From Gemmatimonadota bacterium (GTDB lineage: Bacteria > Gemmatimonadota > Gemmatimonadetes > Longimicrobiales > Gaopeijiaceae): DNA of 64,000 bases. Positions 17,134 to 25,404 of this stretch are shown here, in pieces. The stretch spans positions 62,001 to 126,000 of the forward strand of contig JAUIEJ010000007.1 in NCBI GenBank assembly GCA_030428885.1. Direction: 5' to 3'. Positions within the stretch are counted from its first letter, which is position 1, and each line of letters opens with the position of its first letter. The notes beneath the pieces are model-generated. The model saw only the letters and a program-made list of their open reading frames with translations, had not been told where the DNA came from and made no database searches. The position numbers and the translations under genes are program-made.

Positions 17134-18837
17134 GTGCCCGTGTCCCTTCGTCGTTCCGCCTTCCTCACCCTCGCTTTCGTCGCCGGCGCCTGCGGCGGAA
17201 CCGACGAGACCTCCGACGTCTCGTCCGGTGACGATTCCGGCGCCCCGACCCCGGCGGCCACCGCCCCGGAGATCCGCGCCGCCGACCTGGGCACCCGCAT
17301 CGAGGTGCTGGCCCACGACGACATGGAGGGCCGGGCGCCCTCCACCCCCGGCGGCCAACGGGCCAGCCAATGGATCGCCGACGAGATGGCCCGGGTGGGC
17401 CTCGAACCCATGACCGCCGAAGGGTGGTTCCAGACCGTGCCGCTGGTGGAGGCCACCCTCGACCCGGCGGCGTCGGACCTGACCCTCACCGGTCCGTCGG
17501 GGGCGATGCACCTCTCCTATCCCGAAGACGCGGTCTACTGGACCAAACGCCTGGAATCCGACCTCTCGTTCGATGCCTCCGAGGTGGTGTTCGTGGGCTA
17601 CGGCGCCGTGGCCCCCGAATACGGGTGGAACGACTACGCGGGCCTCGACGTGGAGGGCAAGACCGTGGTCATGCTGGTGAACGATCCCGGCTACGCCACC
17701 CAGGACCCCGACCTCTTCAACGGCCGATCCATGACGTACTACGGCCGCTGGACCTACAAGTACGAGGAGGCGGGGCGCCAGGGCGCGGCCGCGGCGCTGG
17801 TGATCCACGAGACCGAGCCCGCGTCGTACGGATGGGGCACCGTGGAGAGCAGCTGGTCCGGCGCCCAGTACGATCTGGACCGGGGCGAAGGGGGCGACCC
17901 CCGGGCCATGCTCGAGGGGTGGATCACCCGGGAGGCCGCCGAGGCGCTCTTCGCCGCCGCGGGCCTGGACCTCGACGAGATGAAGGCCGCCGCCGCCCGC
18001 CCGGGGTTCACCCCCGTGGCCCTGGACGGCTTCACGGCGGCGGGCACCCTCTCCACCTCCATCGCCCGGCGGGAGAGCCGCAACGTGGGGGGCGTGGTGC
18101 GGGGGGCCGAACGGCCCGACGAGTACGTGCTCTACACCGCCCACTGGGATCACCTGGGACTCGATCCCGACGAGAGCGCCCCGGACCGCGTGTTCAACGG
18201 CGCCGTGGACAACGCCACGGGCGTGGCGGCCATCCTGGAGATCGCCGAGGCCTACCAGGCCCGGGAAGCCCCGGCCCGTTCGGTGCTCTTCCTGGCGGTC
18301 ACCGCCGAGGAATCGGGCCTGCTGGGCTCGGAGTACTTCGCCGTGAACCCCACGGTGCCCCTGGCGTCCATCGTGGGCGGCCTGAACATCGACGCCATCC
18401 TGCCCACGGGCCCCACCCGCAACCTGGTGGTGGTGGGATTCGGCGCCTCGGAACTGGAAGACGAACTCCAGGCCGTGGCCAGGCCCCGGGACAAGGTCCT
18501 CACGCCCGATCCCACCCCCCAGGCCGGCTACTTCTACCGCTCCGACCACATCTCCCTGGCCAAGCGGGGTGTGCCCATGCTCTACACCGACGTGGGCCCC
18601 GACCTCATCGACGGTGGGGTGGCCGCCGGCGAAGCGTTCGAGGAGGACTACCGGGAGACGCGCTACCACGCGGTGGGCGACGAGTACGACGCGTCCTGGA
18701 ACCTCGACGGCATGGTGGAGATCGTCGACATCCTCCACACCGTGGGCGAACGCCTCGCCGACTCCGACCGCTGGCCGAACTGGTACGACGGAAACGAGTT
18801 CAGGGCGCTGCGCGACGCCATGCGCGGCGGGGGCTGA
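17134..18837 (+). CDS. Secreted M28 family zinc peptidase (lipoprotein)
   Basis: The 567-residue protein starts at GTG and has a lipoprotein leader, AFLTLAFVAGACGG, with the lipid-modified cysteine near residue 20. The M28 metal ligands are all visible: His337 (TAHWDH), Asp359 (AVDNATG), Glu392/Glu393 (AEESG), Asp420 (NIDAI) and His472 (RSDH). A protease-associated domain appears to be inserted before the catalytic half (VFVGYGAVAPEYGWNDY). It probably acts as an aminopeptidase or carboxypeptidase on peptides in the periplasm. It sits 75 bases after the fucosidase and ends four bases before a convergent gene, so it is likely transcribed alone or as the tail of the sugar cassette. Confidence 0.92.
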   Translation: MPVSLRRSAFLTLAFVAGACGGTDETSDVSSGDDSGAPTPAATAPEIRAADLGTRIEVLAHDDMEGRAPSTPGGQRASQWIADEMARVGLEPMTAEGWFQTVPLVEATLDPAASDLTLTGPSGAMHLSYPEDAVYWTKRLESDLSFDASEVVFVGYGAVAPEYGWNDYAGLDVEGKTVVMLVNDPGYATQDPDLFNGRSMTYYGRWTYKYEEAGRQGAAAALVIHETEPASYGWGTVESSWSGAQYDLDRGEGGDPRAMLEGWITREAAEALFAAAGLDLDEMKAAAARPGFTPVALDGFTAAGTLSTSIARRESRNVGGVVRGAERPDEYVLYTAHWDHLGLDPDESAPDRVFNGAVDNATGVAAILEIAEAYQAREAPARSVLFLAVTAEESGLLGSEYFAVNPTVPLASIVGGLNIDAILPTGPTRNLVVVGFGASELEDELQAVARPRDKVLTPDPTPQAGYFYRSDHISLAKRGVPMLYTDVGPDLIDGGVAAGEAFEEDYRETRYHAVGDEYDASWNLDGMVEIVDILHTVGERLADSDRWPNWYDGNEFRALRDAMRGGG

Positions 18838-18841
18838 GGCG

Positions 18842-19762
18842 TTACTCCCCCGACGTCACCTCCAGCACCGCCACGTCCAGGGCGTTGCGGGCGCTGGGAT
18901 TGCCGAAGGGCCCGTAGGCCTCGAAACCGGCCAGGGGGCCCCGCATCTCGGTGATCTCTTCGGGCCCGAGGCCGGCGTTGACCTGCTCCTCCACGAAGGC
19001 CAGCACGGCACCGAGGTAGTTCCGGAAGCCCAGAAGGGCGTCGGCGCCCCCGGTGACCGGCAGCTCCGCTCCGGCGTGGCCGAAGATGTAGATCGTGTCG
19101 GCGTCGTGGGCGTCCACCGTGGCCTGGAGCACGTCCATCCACCCCCGGAGTGTGGCGCCCGCCGCCCGGTCCACCACCGGGTGCCGCATGTGGAACATGA
19201 GGTCGCCCATGTGGGCCACGTTGGCGCGCTCGAAGGTGATCACCGCGTCGCCGCTGGTGTGGGCCCGGCCCCGGAACCGGGCGTGGACCCGCTCGTCGCC
19301 CACGTCGGCGCTCCACTCGTCGCCGAAGGTCATGGTCGGGTAGAGCTGATCCTCGGGAGGCGAGCCGCCGGGAGGATTCCGCATGTGTTCGGCGGCCTGC
19401 CGGTGGGCCACCACCTGCCGGGCCACGCCCCGGAACGCCACGTTGCCCCCCGTGTGGTCGCCGTGGTGGTGGGTGTTGAGCAGCACGTCCACCCCGCGCC
19501 CGCCGGACTGCTCGTTCAGCCCCTCGATGCACGCCTGGGCCTGCTCGGGGAACTGGCTGTCCACCACCGCGACGCCGCCGTCGTTCACGAGATAGCCGAT
19601 GGTGCCGCCCCGCATGGTGAAGAAGCCCACGTTGCGTCGGATGGCCGTGAACTCCCGGGGCAGGGCCCAGGCGGGGAGAGCGAACGCCCCGCCGGGCCGG
19701 AGGAGGGCGCCGGCGGCGGCCGCCGCGGTGGTGGCGAGAAAACGGCGACGGGACGGGTTCAT
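18842..19762 (-). CDS. Tat-exported metallo-beta-lactamase-fold hydrolase
   Basis: The 306-residue product begins with a twin-arginine leader (SRRRFLATTAAAAAGALL). The metal-binding motif HHHGDH occupies residues 98-103, followed by later histidines (GRAHTSGD, FGHAGAE) and an Asp (HMGDLMFHM) that complete a binuclear zinc site of the glyoxalase II/quinoprotein-relay type. The start was chosen because it begins the leader. Family members hydrolyse thioesters, lactams or sulphur compounds; the substrate cannot be told here. The gene converges on the M28 peptidase gene, with four bases between stops. Confidence 0.87.
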   Translation of the reverse strand: MNPSRRRFLATTAAAAAGALLRPGGAFALPAWALPREFTAIRRNVGFFTMRGGTIGYLVNDGGVAVVDSQFPEQAQACIEGLNEQSGGRGVDVLLNTHHHGDHTGGNVAFRGVARQVVAHRQAAEHMRNPPGGSPPEDQLYPTMTFGDEWSADVGDERVHARFRGRAHTSGDAVITFERANVAHMGDLMFHMRHPVVDRAAGATLRGWMDVLQATVDAHDADTIYIFGHAGAELPVTGGADALLGFRNYLGAVLAFVEEQVNAGLGPEEITEMRGPLAGFEAYGPFGNPSARNALDVAVLEVTSGE

Positions 19763-19852
19763 GGCGGCCTCGGCGATGCGGGAGGAGTCGGGCACCTGTG
19801 CATCACCCAGGATCGCCCGTGGAGTTCCAGCGCCCTCGTCGCCCCGCCGCGC

Positions 19853-19950
19853 CTTGCCGAACGCCCCCGAGCGCTCCCCGGCCCCGACATGCCTTGCCGA
19901 ACCCCCCGCCGAGCCCACCCGGTCCCGGGCGTTGCTTGCCGAACCCCCCG
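19853..19950. repeat. Three short direct repeats, CTTGCCGAAC(C/G)CCCC
   Basis: Three nearly identical 15-base units begin at 19853, 19893 and 19935, spaced 40 and 42 bases apart, roughly four helical turns. They lie upstream of the metallo-hydrolase. They could be operator sites or a degenerate repeat; no further copies were noticed elsewhere in the window. Confidence 0.5.
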
Positions 19951-20052
19951 AACCTTCCACAACTCGGCGGATCCAGTCGTCCGGGGGGAGTTCGTGCGCC
20001 CTGGCCGCCTCAAACTGACCCGCCGTTCATGACCATCGGCACTCGTGGATGA

Positions 20053-20076
20053 TTGGGGGCGCTCCGGCGCCCCCAA
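20053..20076. terminator. Perfect stem-loop with UCCG tetraloop
   Basis: TTGGGGGCGC and GCGCCCCCAA pair perfectly around TCCG, a member of the very stable UNCG loop class when read on the plus strand. No U-run follows on either strand. It may be a second transcription stop beyond the vWA gene or an RNA-stability element. Confidence 0.4.
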
Positions 20077-20146
20077 ACCGACCATTCCCCGGGCTATCGA
20101 GAAGTTGGGGAGGGTTCGCGGCACCCACGACGCCCGGCGCGGGCGA

Positions 20147-20175
20147 CCCCCGACCGACCCGTGGCCGGTCGGGGG
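20147..20175 (-). terminator. Terminator-like hairpin after the vWA gene
   Basis: CCCCCGACCG pairs with CGGTCGGGGG around a nine-base loop. It begins eight bases past the vWA stop on the minus strand. It has no U tail, but its position makes it a good candidate for the transcript end. Confidence 0.55.
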
Positions 20176-20182
20176 CCCGGAG

Positions 20183-22150
20183 TCAGCCTTCGCCGTCGCG
20201 ATCGGTCCCCACGCTCATGCGGTCGTACGCCCGCACCAGCTCGAGGAAGCCGGCCCGGTACCCGCCCACGTCCTCGCCGAGGCTGGACTTCGCCATCTCC
20301 AGCACCTGGGCCGTGGAGATGAGGCCCCGGTGCTCCGAGTCCCGGAGCAGCATGCCGAAGCCCGCCACCGCGGCGGCGAAGGTGAAGTCGTGGGACGGCG
20401 CCGAGAGGGCGTCGGCCACGGGGCGCTCCAGGAGCCGGGACTCGGTCCCCCGGGGCTCCTTGTACCGCACCCGGACGAAGGCGAGCTCATGGGACTCGGC
20501 CACCGCCGGCGGCGCCGGCGTCTGGTAGCGCAGGGGATCCACGCCCGGGGTCCCCAGAGACGAGTCCAGGCCCGCGGGCACGATCTCGTAGAGGGCCGTC
20601 ACCGTGTGACCCGCGCCCATCTCGCCGGCGTCCTTGCGGTCGTCGTTGAAGTCCTCGTCGGCCAGGAGCCGGTTTTCGTAGCCCAGCAGGCGATAGGCCT
20701 GCACGGCGGCCGGGTTGAACTCGACCTGGATCTTCACGTCCTGGGCCACCGCCACCAGGGTGCCCCCCATCTCGCCCACGAGCACCTTCCGGGCCTCGTC
20801 GAGACCGTCGATGTAGGCGTAGTTGCCGTTCCCGTTCTGGGCGATGGACTGCATCTTCTCGTTCTGCAGGTTGCCGGTGCCGAAGCCCAGGACCGTGAGG
20901 AACGTGCCCTCCGCGCGCCGATCCTCGATGAGGCGGACCATGGCGCCGTCGCTGCTCTCCCCCACGTTGAAGTCGCCGTCGGTGGCCAGGATCACCCGGT
21001 TGTTGCCCTCGGGGCGGAAATTGCGCCGGGCCACGTCGTAGGCGAGGCGGAGACCGGCCCCTCCCGCCGTGGAGCCCCCGGATTCCAGCCCCTCGATGGC
21101 GGCGATGATCCGATCCTTGTGGGCGCCGGACGTGGGCTCCAGGACCAGGCCCGCGGCGCCGGCGTAGACGACGATCGACACGTGGTCCTGAGGACGCATC
21201 TGGTCGACGAGGAGCCGCAGCGACGACTTCACCAGAGGCAGCTTGTCCGGCGCCGACATGGATCCGGACACGTCGAGGAGGAACACCAGATTGCTCGGGG
21301 GCAGCGCCTCGACTTCGATGGGCCGCGCGGCCAGGCCCACCCGGAGCAGGCGATGCTCGGGACGCCAGGGCGCCGCTCCCAGTTCGGTGGTCACGGCCAC
21401 GGGGGCGTCACCCCGGGGCAGGGTGTAGTCGTAGGCGAAGTAGTTCACCATCTCCTCGATCTGCACCGCGTCCACCGGGGGCAAGCGATGCTCCCGCAAC
21501 AGGAAGCGCCGCAGGTTACCGTACGACGCCCGGTCCACGTCCACCGAGAACGTGGAGAGGGGCGCGTCGGCCACCGCGTGGAAGCCGTTCTCCTCGATGT
21601 GGCCGTACTGCTCCCGGTCCCACTCCGTGGGGTGGGCCACGGCGTTGGCCAGGGGCTGCTGCCGGACCCGCATGGCCGCCTGGGCGGCCGACGCGGGCAG
21701 CGCCGGGGGCGGCGCTCCGGCGTCGACCCGGGCCGCGTCGCCCACGACCCCGGTGACCACGAGTTCCTCGAGACGGAGGGCATGGGACGCGAGGGTGAAG
21801 TCCACCACCAGCCGGTCGTCCACGGCATCGGCCGGGCGGACGATCGTCGTGGCGCCACCGTACCCGATGAGCTCCACCGAAACGGTCAGCTCCTCCCGTT
21901 GGAGGTGGTATTCGGGCACCGCGAAGGCGTAGCGCCCCTGGGCGTCGGTGAGGGTGCCCACGGCGAACCCGGGAATGAAGACCCGGGCGGACTCCAGAGG
22001 CCGGCCCGAGCTTGCGTCGGTGACGCGCCCCGTGATGTCCAGAGGCGCCCGATCGGGGGAGGGCACCACGGCCCGGGCGGTGGCGCCGAAGGCGGCGAGG
22101 AAGAGGAGCACGAGCAGTCCGCGAAGGGGAGCGGCGGTGGGCGCACGCAT
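20183..22150 (-). CDS. Secreted vWA-domain protein with N-terminal CarboxypepD-like module (YfbK family)
   Basis: The 655-residue protein starts at ATG 22150, six bases after GGAGGT, and has a signal peptide (LLVLLFLAAFGATARA). Next is a carboxypeptidase regulatory-like module (about 35-130) ending in ALRLEELVVTGVVGD. Then come the vWA N-terminal extension (STFSVDVDRASYGNLRRF, VQIEEMVNYF), the vWA domain with MIDAS motif DVSGSM starting at Asp293, and the C-terminal DUF3520-type region. The family is that of E. coli YfbK. vWA proteins bind protein partners through the metal site, so a scaffolding role at the envelope is likely. It is divergent from an ECF sigma/anti-sigma pair whose anti-sigma shares the same N-terminal module, which suggests common control. 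Confidence 0.9.
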   Translation of the reverse strand: MRAPTAAPLRGLLVLLFLAAFGATARAVVPSPDRAPLDITGRVTDASSGRPLESARVFIPGFAVGTLTDAQGRYAFAVPEYHLQREELTVSVELIGYGGATTIVRPADAVDDRLVVDFTLASHALRLEELVVTGVVGDAARVDAGAPPPALPASAAQAAMRVRQQPLANAVAHPTEWDREQYGHIEENGFHAVADAPLSTFSVDVDRASYGNLRRFLLREHRLPPVDAVQIEEMVNYFAYDYTLPRGDAPVAVTTELGAAPWRPEHRLLRVGLAARPIEVEALPPSNLVFLLDVSGSMSAPDKLPLVKSSLRLLVDQMRPQDHVSIVVYAGAAGLVLEPTSGAHKDRIIAAIEGLESGGSTAGGAGLRLAYDVARRNFRPEGNNRVILATDGDFNVGESSDGAMVRLIEDRRAEGTFLTVLGFGTGNLQNEKMQSIAQNGNGNYAYIDGLDEARKVLVGEMGGTLVAVAQDVKIQVEFNPAAVQAYRLLGYENRLLADEDFNDDRKDAGEMGAGHTVTALYEIVPAGLDSSLGTPGVDPLRYQTPAPPAVAESHELAFVRVRYKEPRGTESRLLERPVADALSAPSHDFTFAAAVAGFGMLLRDSEHRGLISTAQVLEMAKSSLGEDVGGYRAGFLELVRAYDRMSVGTDRDGEG

Positions 22151-22212
22151 GATCGGACCTCCGGGTGAGGGGATGGTGTCGGCTTGCGACACCCCCGACG
22201 AACCAGGACCGT

Positions 22213-22257
22213 GAAGTTGCACACGGCGGCCCGCCGTCCCCCCTCGTGTGCAAATTC
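22213..22257. promoter_or_regulatory. Large inverted repeat between the vWA gene and the sigma-factor gene
   Basis: GAAGTTGCACACG (22213-22225) and, on the other strand, GAATTTGCACACG (22257-22245) match at 12 of 13 positions, separated by 19 GC-rich bases. The element sits 63 bases from one start codon and 79 from the other. It may be two outward-facing promoter half-sites for the ECF sigma factor or an operator controlling both directions. Confidence 0.6.
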
Positions 22258-22335
22258 CCGCGACGGATTCGTCGATGTCCACGAACGGCCCGGCGACGGC
22301 CGGCCGACGCGTTTCTCGACCCCCGGGGTCCAGGT

Positions 22336-22845
22336 GTGAAGACCGACTGGGAAGCGGTGTACCGAGACAGCTGGAACGACGTGGTCCAGTTCCTGTCGTG
22401 GATGCTGCTCGACGACGATCGGGCGAGAGACCTCGCCCAGGAGGCGTTCGCCCGCGTGCTGGGGCGAACCGCGACCAATCCCCGGGGACTCGTGTTCCGC
22501 ACCGCGGCCAATCTGGCTCGAGACGAGGCGCGCATGGTGGTGCGGCGCAAGCGGCACCTGGCCCTCCTCAAGGTGGAGGACGACGTGAAGACCGAAGCGG
22601 CCGCGACGCCGGCGGCGGAGCTGGAGGCCCGGGAGCGGGCCGATCAGGTGCGCCGGGCCCTGGAGCGGCTCTCCGAGACCGACCGCCAGGTGCTGGTGTT
22701 GTGGAACGCCGGGTTCGACTACGACGAGATCGCCGAACGGACCGGTCTGTCGAAGGGGGCCCTGGGCACCACCATCGCCCGGGCGAAGAAGAAGCTCATC
22801 ACTGCGTACGACGGCCTGGAGGACACCGATGCGGCACTTGGATGA
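22336..22845 (+). CDS. ECF-type RNA polymerase sigma factor (FecI-like)
   Basis: The 169-residue product has the two ECF regions. Sigma-2 runs from about 10 to 75 (LLDDDRARDLAQEAFARVLG), and sigma-4 from about 110 to 160 (RALERLSETDRQVLVLW, AERTGLSKGALGTTIARAKK). GTG at 22336 is chosen because sigma-2 begins immediately after it; the ribosome binding site is weak. The stop overlaps the start of the anti-sigma gene by 17 bases, a common arrangement that keeps the two in balance. Likely targets are its own operon and the divergent vWA gene, since an inverted repeat lies between them. The tonB gene nearby points to envelope or nutrient signalling. Confidence 0.87.
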   Translation: MKTDWEAVYRDSWNDVVQFLSWMLLDDDRARDLAQEAFARVLGRTATNPRGLVFRTAANLARDEARMVVRRKRHLALLKVEDDVKTEAAATPAAELEARERADQVRRALERLSETDRQVLVLWNAGFDYDEIAERTGLSKGALGTTIARAKKKLITAYDGLEDTDAALG

Positions 22846-24070
22846 GGGCCAACTCCAGGCCTGGCTCGACGGCCCTCGAGCCGGCCTGAGCGACGAAGAG
22901 CGCGAGGCCATGGCCCGCCACCTCGACGACTGCGCCGAATGCGCGCGCCGTCTCGAGGCGCTGGAGGGCGAATCGGAGCGGGCGGCGGCGCTGCTGGGCA
23001 CCCCGGTCCCCGGTGGCGCCCCGGCGTTTCACGATATCGTGGCCCGGGCCGACGCGGCCCGGACGCCCCCGGCGCCGGTGCGGCCCGTGCGCCGGTGGCG
23101 CGCCACGGGGTGGGCCGCCTCGATTCTCATCGCCGCCGGGGCCGGCTGGATGGCCAACGACCTCGTCCGGCGCGACCCCATGGCGGTGCCGCCCCCCACC
23201 GCCGTGCGCACCGACGAGGACCCGGCCCCGGCCCTGGAGTCCGCGGCGCTCCGGGACGACGCGCCGGTCGAGGCCGACGCGGCCGGAGCCGCGCCCCCGC
23301 CCCCCGCCCCGGCCCCGGCGACAGCGCCGCCCGACCGGGATATCGCCACCGCGGAGGCGCGTCGGCCTCGAGCCGCCGAGGAGGCCCGGCGCGACCTCGC
23401 CCGGGAGGCCCGCCAGCCGGGTCCCGGCACCATCGTGGGGCAGGTGGTGGACGCCGCTTCGGGCCGGCCCCTGGAATCGGCCCAGGTCTACGTACCCGAG
23501 CTGGACGCCGGGGCCCTCACCGGCACCGACGGGCGCTTCGTCCTGACCCTGGACCCGGCTCTGGGCGCCGTGGCCACCGACAGTCTCACCCTGGCGGTGG
23601 AGCTCATCGGGTACGGCCCCCAGAGCCGCCCCCTGTCGATCCCGGCGGGCGACACCGTGGTGCCCGACTTCCGCCTGGAGTCCACGGCCCTGCGACTGCA
23701 GGAGCTGGTGGTGACCGGGGTGGCCGGCGACGCCCGGGGGCTTCCCGTGTCTCTCGCCGACGCGGTCTGGAACGCCGCCACCGAAGCCGAGGCCACGGAG
23801 GCCCTGGGGGCGCCGCCGGCCCGCATCGACGGCCTGGAGGTGGTGGCCATGGACACGGGCGATGTCGAGGGGCAGCCGTTGGTTCGCGTGGTCCACGCCC
23901 TGGGCGACGGGGGCCGCCTCACCCTGGTCCAGGCATCGGGCCCCGTGGAACTGGTCGACCTCCCCGAGGGGTGGGCCGTGGCCACGGCTCGGCGCGAGGG
24001 GCGGTGGATCGCCGCCGCCGGCCCCCGCACCGAGGCCGAACTCCTGGAGTTGCTGGCCCGACTGCGGTAG
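22829..24070 (+). CDS. Membrane anti-sigma factor with periplasmic CarboxypepD-like module
   Basis: The 413-residue protein has an N-terminal zinc-binding anti-sigma domain (His31-x3-Cys35-x2-Cys38), one membrane helix at about 93-109, and a Pro/Ala-rich linker. A carboxypeptidase regulatory-like domain follows at about 199-304. That domain is clearly related to the one in the divergent vWA protein: both contain ASGRPLESA, VELIGYG and ALRL(Q/E)ELVVTGV. The ELVVTGV string resembles the segment just after the same module in TonB-dependent receptors. The remaining C-terminal 110 residues form another beta-rich region (RIDGLEVVAMDTGDVEG). It should hold the ECF sigma at the membrane until a periplasmic signal arrives. 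What the outer module binds is unknown. Confidence 0.87.
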   Translation: MRHLDEGQLQAWLDGPRAGLSDEEREAMARHLDDCAECARRLEALEGESERAAALLGTPVPGGAPAFHDIVARADAARTPPAPVRPVRRWRATGWAASILIAAGAGWMANDLVRRDPMAVPPPTAVRTDEDPAPALESAALRDDAPVEADAAGAAPPPPAPAPATAPPDRDIATAEARRPRAAEEARRDLAREARQPGPGTIVGQVVDAASGRPLESAQVYVPELDAGALTGTDGRFVLTLDPALGAVATDSLTLAVELIGYGPQSRPLSIPAGDTVVPDFRLESTALRLQELVVTGVAGDARGLPVSLADAVWNAATEAEATEALGAPPARIDGLEVVAMDTGDVEGQPLVRVVHALGDGGRLTLVQASGPVELVDLPEGWAVATARREGRWIAAAGPRTEAELLELLARLR

Positions 24071-24079
24071 CGGGTCCGC

Positions 24080-24760
24080 CTACCGCACCTGGAAGACGAT
24101 GGGGAACGAGACCCAGACCGCCACCTCGCGGTCGCGGTTGACGGCGGGGGTGAACCGCATCACGTCGGCCACCTTCTCCGCCGCCTCGTCGAGACCCGCG
24201 TGGCCCGAGCTCTCGGCGAGGCGGGTCTCCACCACCCGGCCCGTCTCGTCGATGTGGAACAGCACCATGACCGTGCCGCCGATGCCGGCGTCCCGCAGCA
24301 CCGACGGGTACTCCCGCTCCAGGGTGCGCGCCACCTCCGCGCGGTTCGTGATGGCGGGCGCCACCGTGTAGGGAGTGAACCCGGGCTGCCCGTCGGCCGC
24401 CTCACCCTCGTCGGCCGCGGGCGGAGGGGGCGGAAGGTTGGGTACCTCGTCGAAGTCGATGGTGGACAGGGTCACGTCGTCGGCGATGGGGGTGTCCGAC
24501 ACCACCGGTGTGGCGGGCCGCCGAATCGCCTCGGGCTCCGGGGGAATCTCCACCTCGGGCACGTCGAGGGTGGTGAGGGCCTCCACGGGCGGGCTGGTCC
24601 AGTCGGCCACCGACATGTCGGGCCAGGCGAGAAAGACGAGACCGTGGATCAGGACTGCGGCCATGAGGGACCCCCAGAGACGGTCGTCCCACCTCCGCTT
24701 CAACTGCTCGTTGGCGGACTCGGTTCGGGGCGGCGAGGGGGCGGGGCGGGAGCGGGCCAT
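24080..24760 (-). CDS. tonB: TonB family energy-transducing protein
   Basis: The 226-residue protein has the TonB plan. A cytoplasmic basic N-terminus is followed by a membrane helix (about 29-48, LWGSLMAAVLIHGLVFLAW), a Pro/acidic-rich spanning region (57-120) and a C-terminal TonB domain (about 150-226) with GIGGTVMVLFHIDETGRVVE and VNRDREVAVWVSFPIVFQV. GGAGG lies six bases before the ATG. TonB passes proton-motive force from ExbBD to outer-membrane receptors. Its stop converges on the anti-sigma gene with nine bases between. Upstream, an AT-richer patch with CTACACCCGTAG may hold its promoter. No exbB, exbD or receptor gene lies in this window. Confidence 0.9.
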   Translation of the reverse strand: MARSRPAPSPPRTESANEQLKRRWDDRLWGSLMAAVLIHGLVFLAWPDMSVADWTSPPVEALTTLDVPEVEIPPEPEAIRRPATPVVSDTPIADDVTLSTIDFDEVPNLPPPPPAADEGEAADGQPGFTPYTVAPAITNRAEVARTLEREYPSVLRDAGIGGTVMVLFHIDETGRVVETRLAESSGHAGLDEAAEKVADVMRFTPAVNRDREVAVWVSFPIVFQVR

Positions 24761-24940
24761 GGTCGTCCTCCGATGGGGGAGAGGGGTACATCGGCGGATA
24801 CGACCCGGGGGCGCTCGAAATTACTACACCCGTAGAAACCCGGACGCGAATCCGGCCACCCGAAACGAGCCGGCCCCTCCCGTCGTAGAAGCCGGCGTAG
24901 CCGGACCGCCCGCCTTCCCCTCCTCCGACCTGTGTTCACC

Positions 24941-25396
24941 ATGCGCCTGCCCTCTTCCCTCGTGGCTCTCGCCTTCGTCGTCCTCGCCGGCATCCCCGCT
25001 CCCGGCGCCGGCCAGCAGTCCCCCGGTGCGAGTTCCATGGAAGCCGTGACCCTGCCCCCGGAGTTGGACCGGGTGCTCCGGGACTACGAGACGGCATGGC
25101 GGGCCCGGGACGCCGCCGGGCTGGCCGCCCTCTTCACCGACGACGGCTTCATCCTGCGGCCCAACCGACCGGCCGTGCGGGGACGGGCCAACATCGAGGA
25201 GGCCTACGGCGGCGTCGGGGGCCCCCTGGTGCTCCGGGCCTGGGACTACGCCACCTCCGGCGACGTGGGGTGGATCCTGGGGGGATACGGAGCCACGGAA
25301 GACAGCCCGGAGTTCGGCAAGTACACCCTCACCCTGCGTCTCGGCGACGGGGGACGGTGGCTCATCGCCTCCGACATGGACAACGGCAACGGCTGA
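24941..25396 (+). CDS. Secreted SnoaL-like/DUF4440-type protein
   Basis: The 151-residue product begins with a signal peptide (SSLVALAFVVLAGIPAPGAG). The mature part has the NTF2-like pattern seen in DUF4440 proteins: a first helix (VLRDYETAWRARDAAGLAALF), TDDGFILRPNRPAVRGRANI, and strands ending RWLIASDMDNGNG. Such proteins bind small molecules or act as simple hydrolases or isomerases; no catalytic residues can be assigned. ATG 24941 is preferred over a GTG nine bases earlier, though neither has a clear ribosome binding site. It is divergent from tonB and convergent with the acyltransferase gene. Confidence 0.75.
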   Translation: MRLPSSLVALAFVVLAGIPAPGAGQQSPGASSMEAVTLPPELDRVLRDYETAWRARDAAGLAALFTDDGFILRPNRPAVRGRANIEEAYGGVGGPLVLRAWDYATSGDVGWILGGYGATEDSPEFGKYTLTLRLGDGGRWLIASDMDNGNG

Positions 25397-25404
25397 GGCC
25401 GCCC

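Larger units (their letters stand above)
19763..20182. other. 420-base intergenic stretch, no gene seen
   Basis: I find no convincing coding sequence here. It contains three copies of CTTGCCGAAC followed by a run of C (starting at 19853, 19893 and 19935), a perfect 10-bp hairpin with a TCCG loop (20053-20076), and the terminator-like hairpin of the vWA gene (20147-20175). The upstream region of the metallo-hydrolase also falls within it. Confidence 0.6.

Noticed and set aside
19853-20076. A possible CRISPR or attachment site
   Set aside because: Only three imperfect short repeats without spacer conservation, and no cas or integrase gene nearby.
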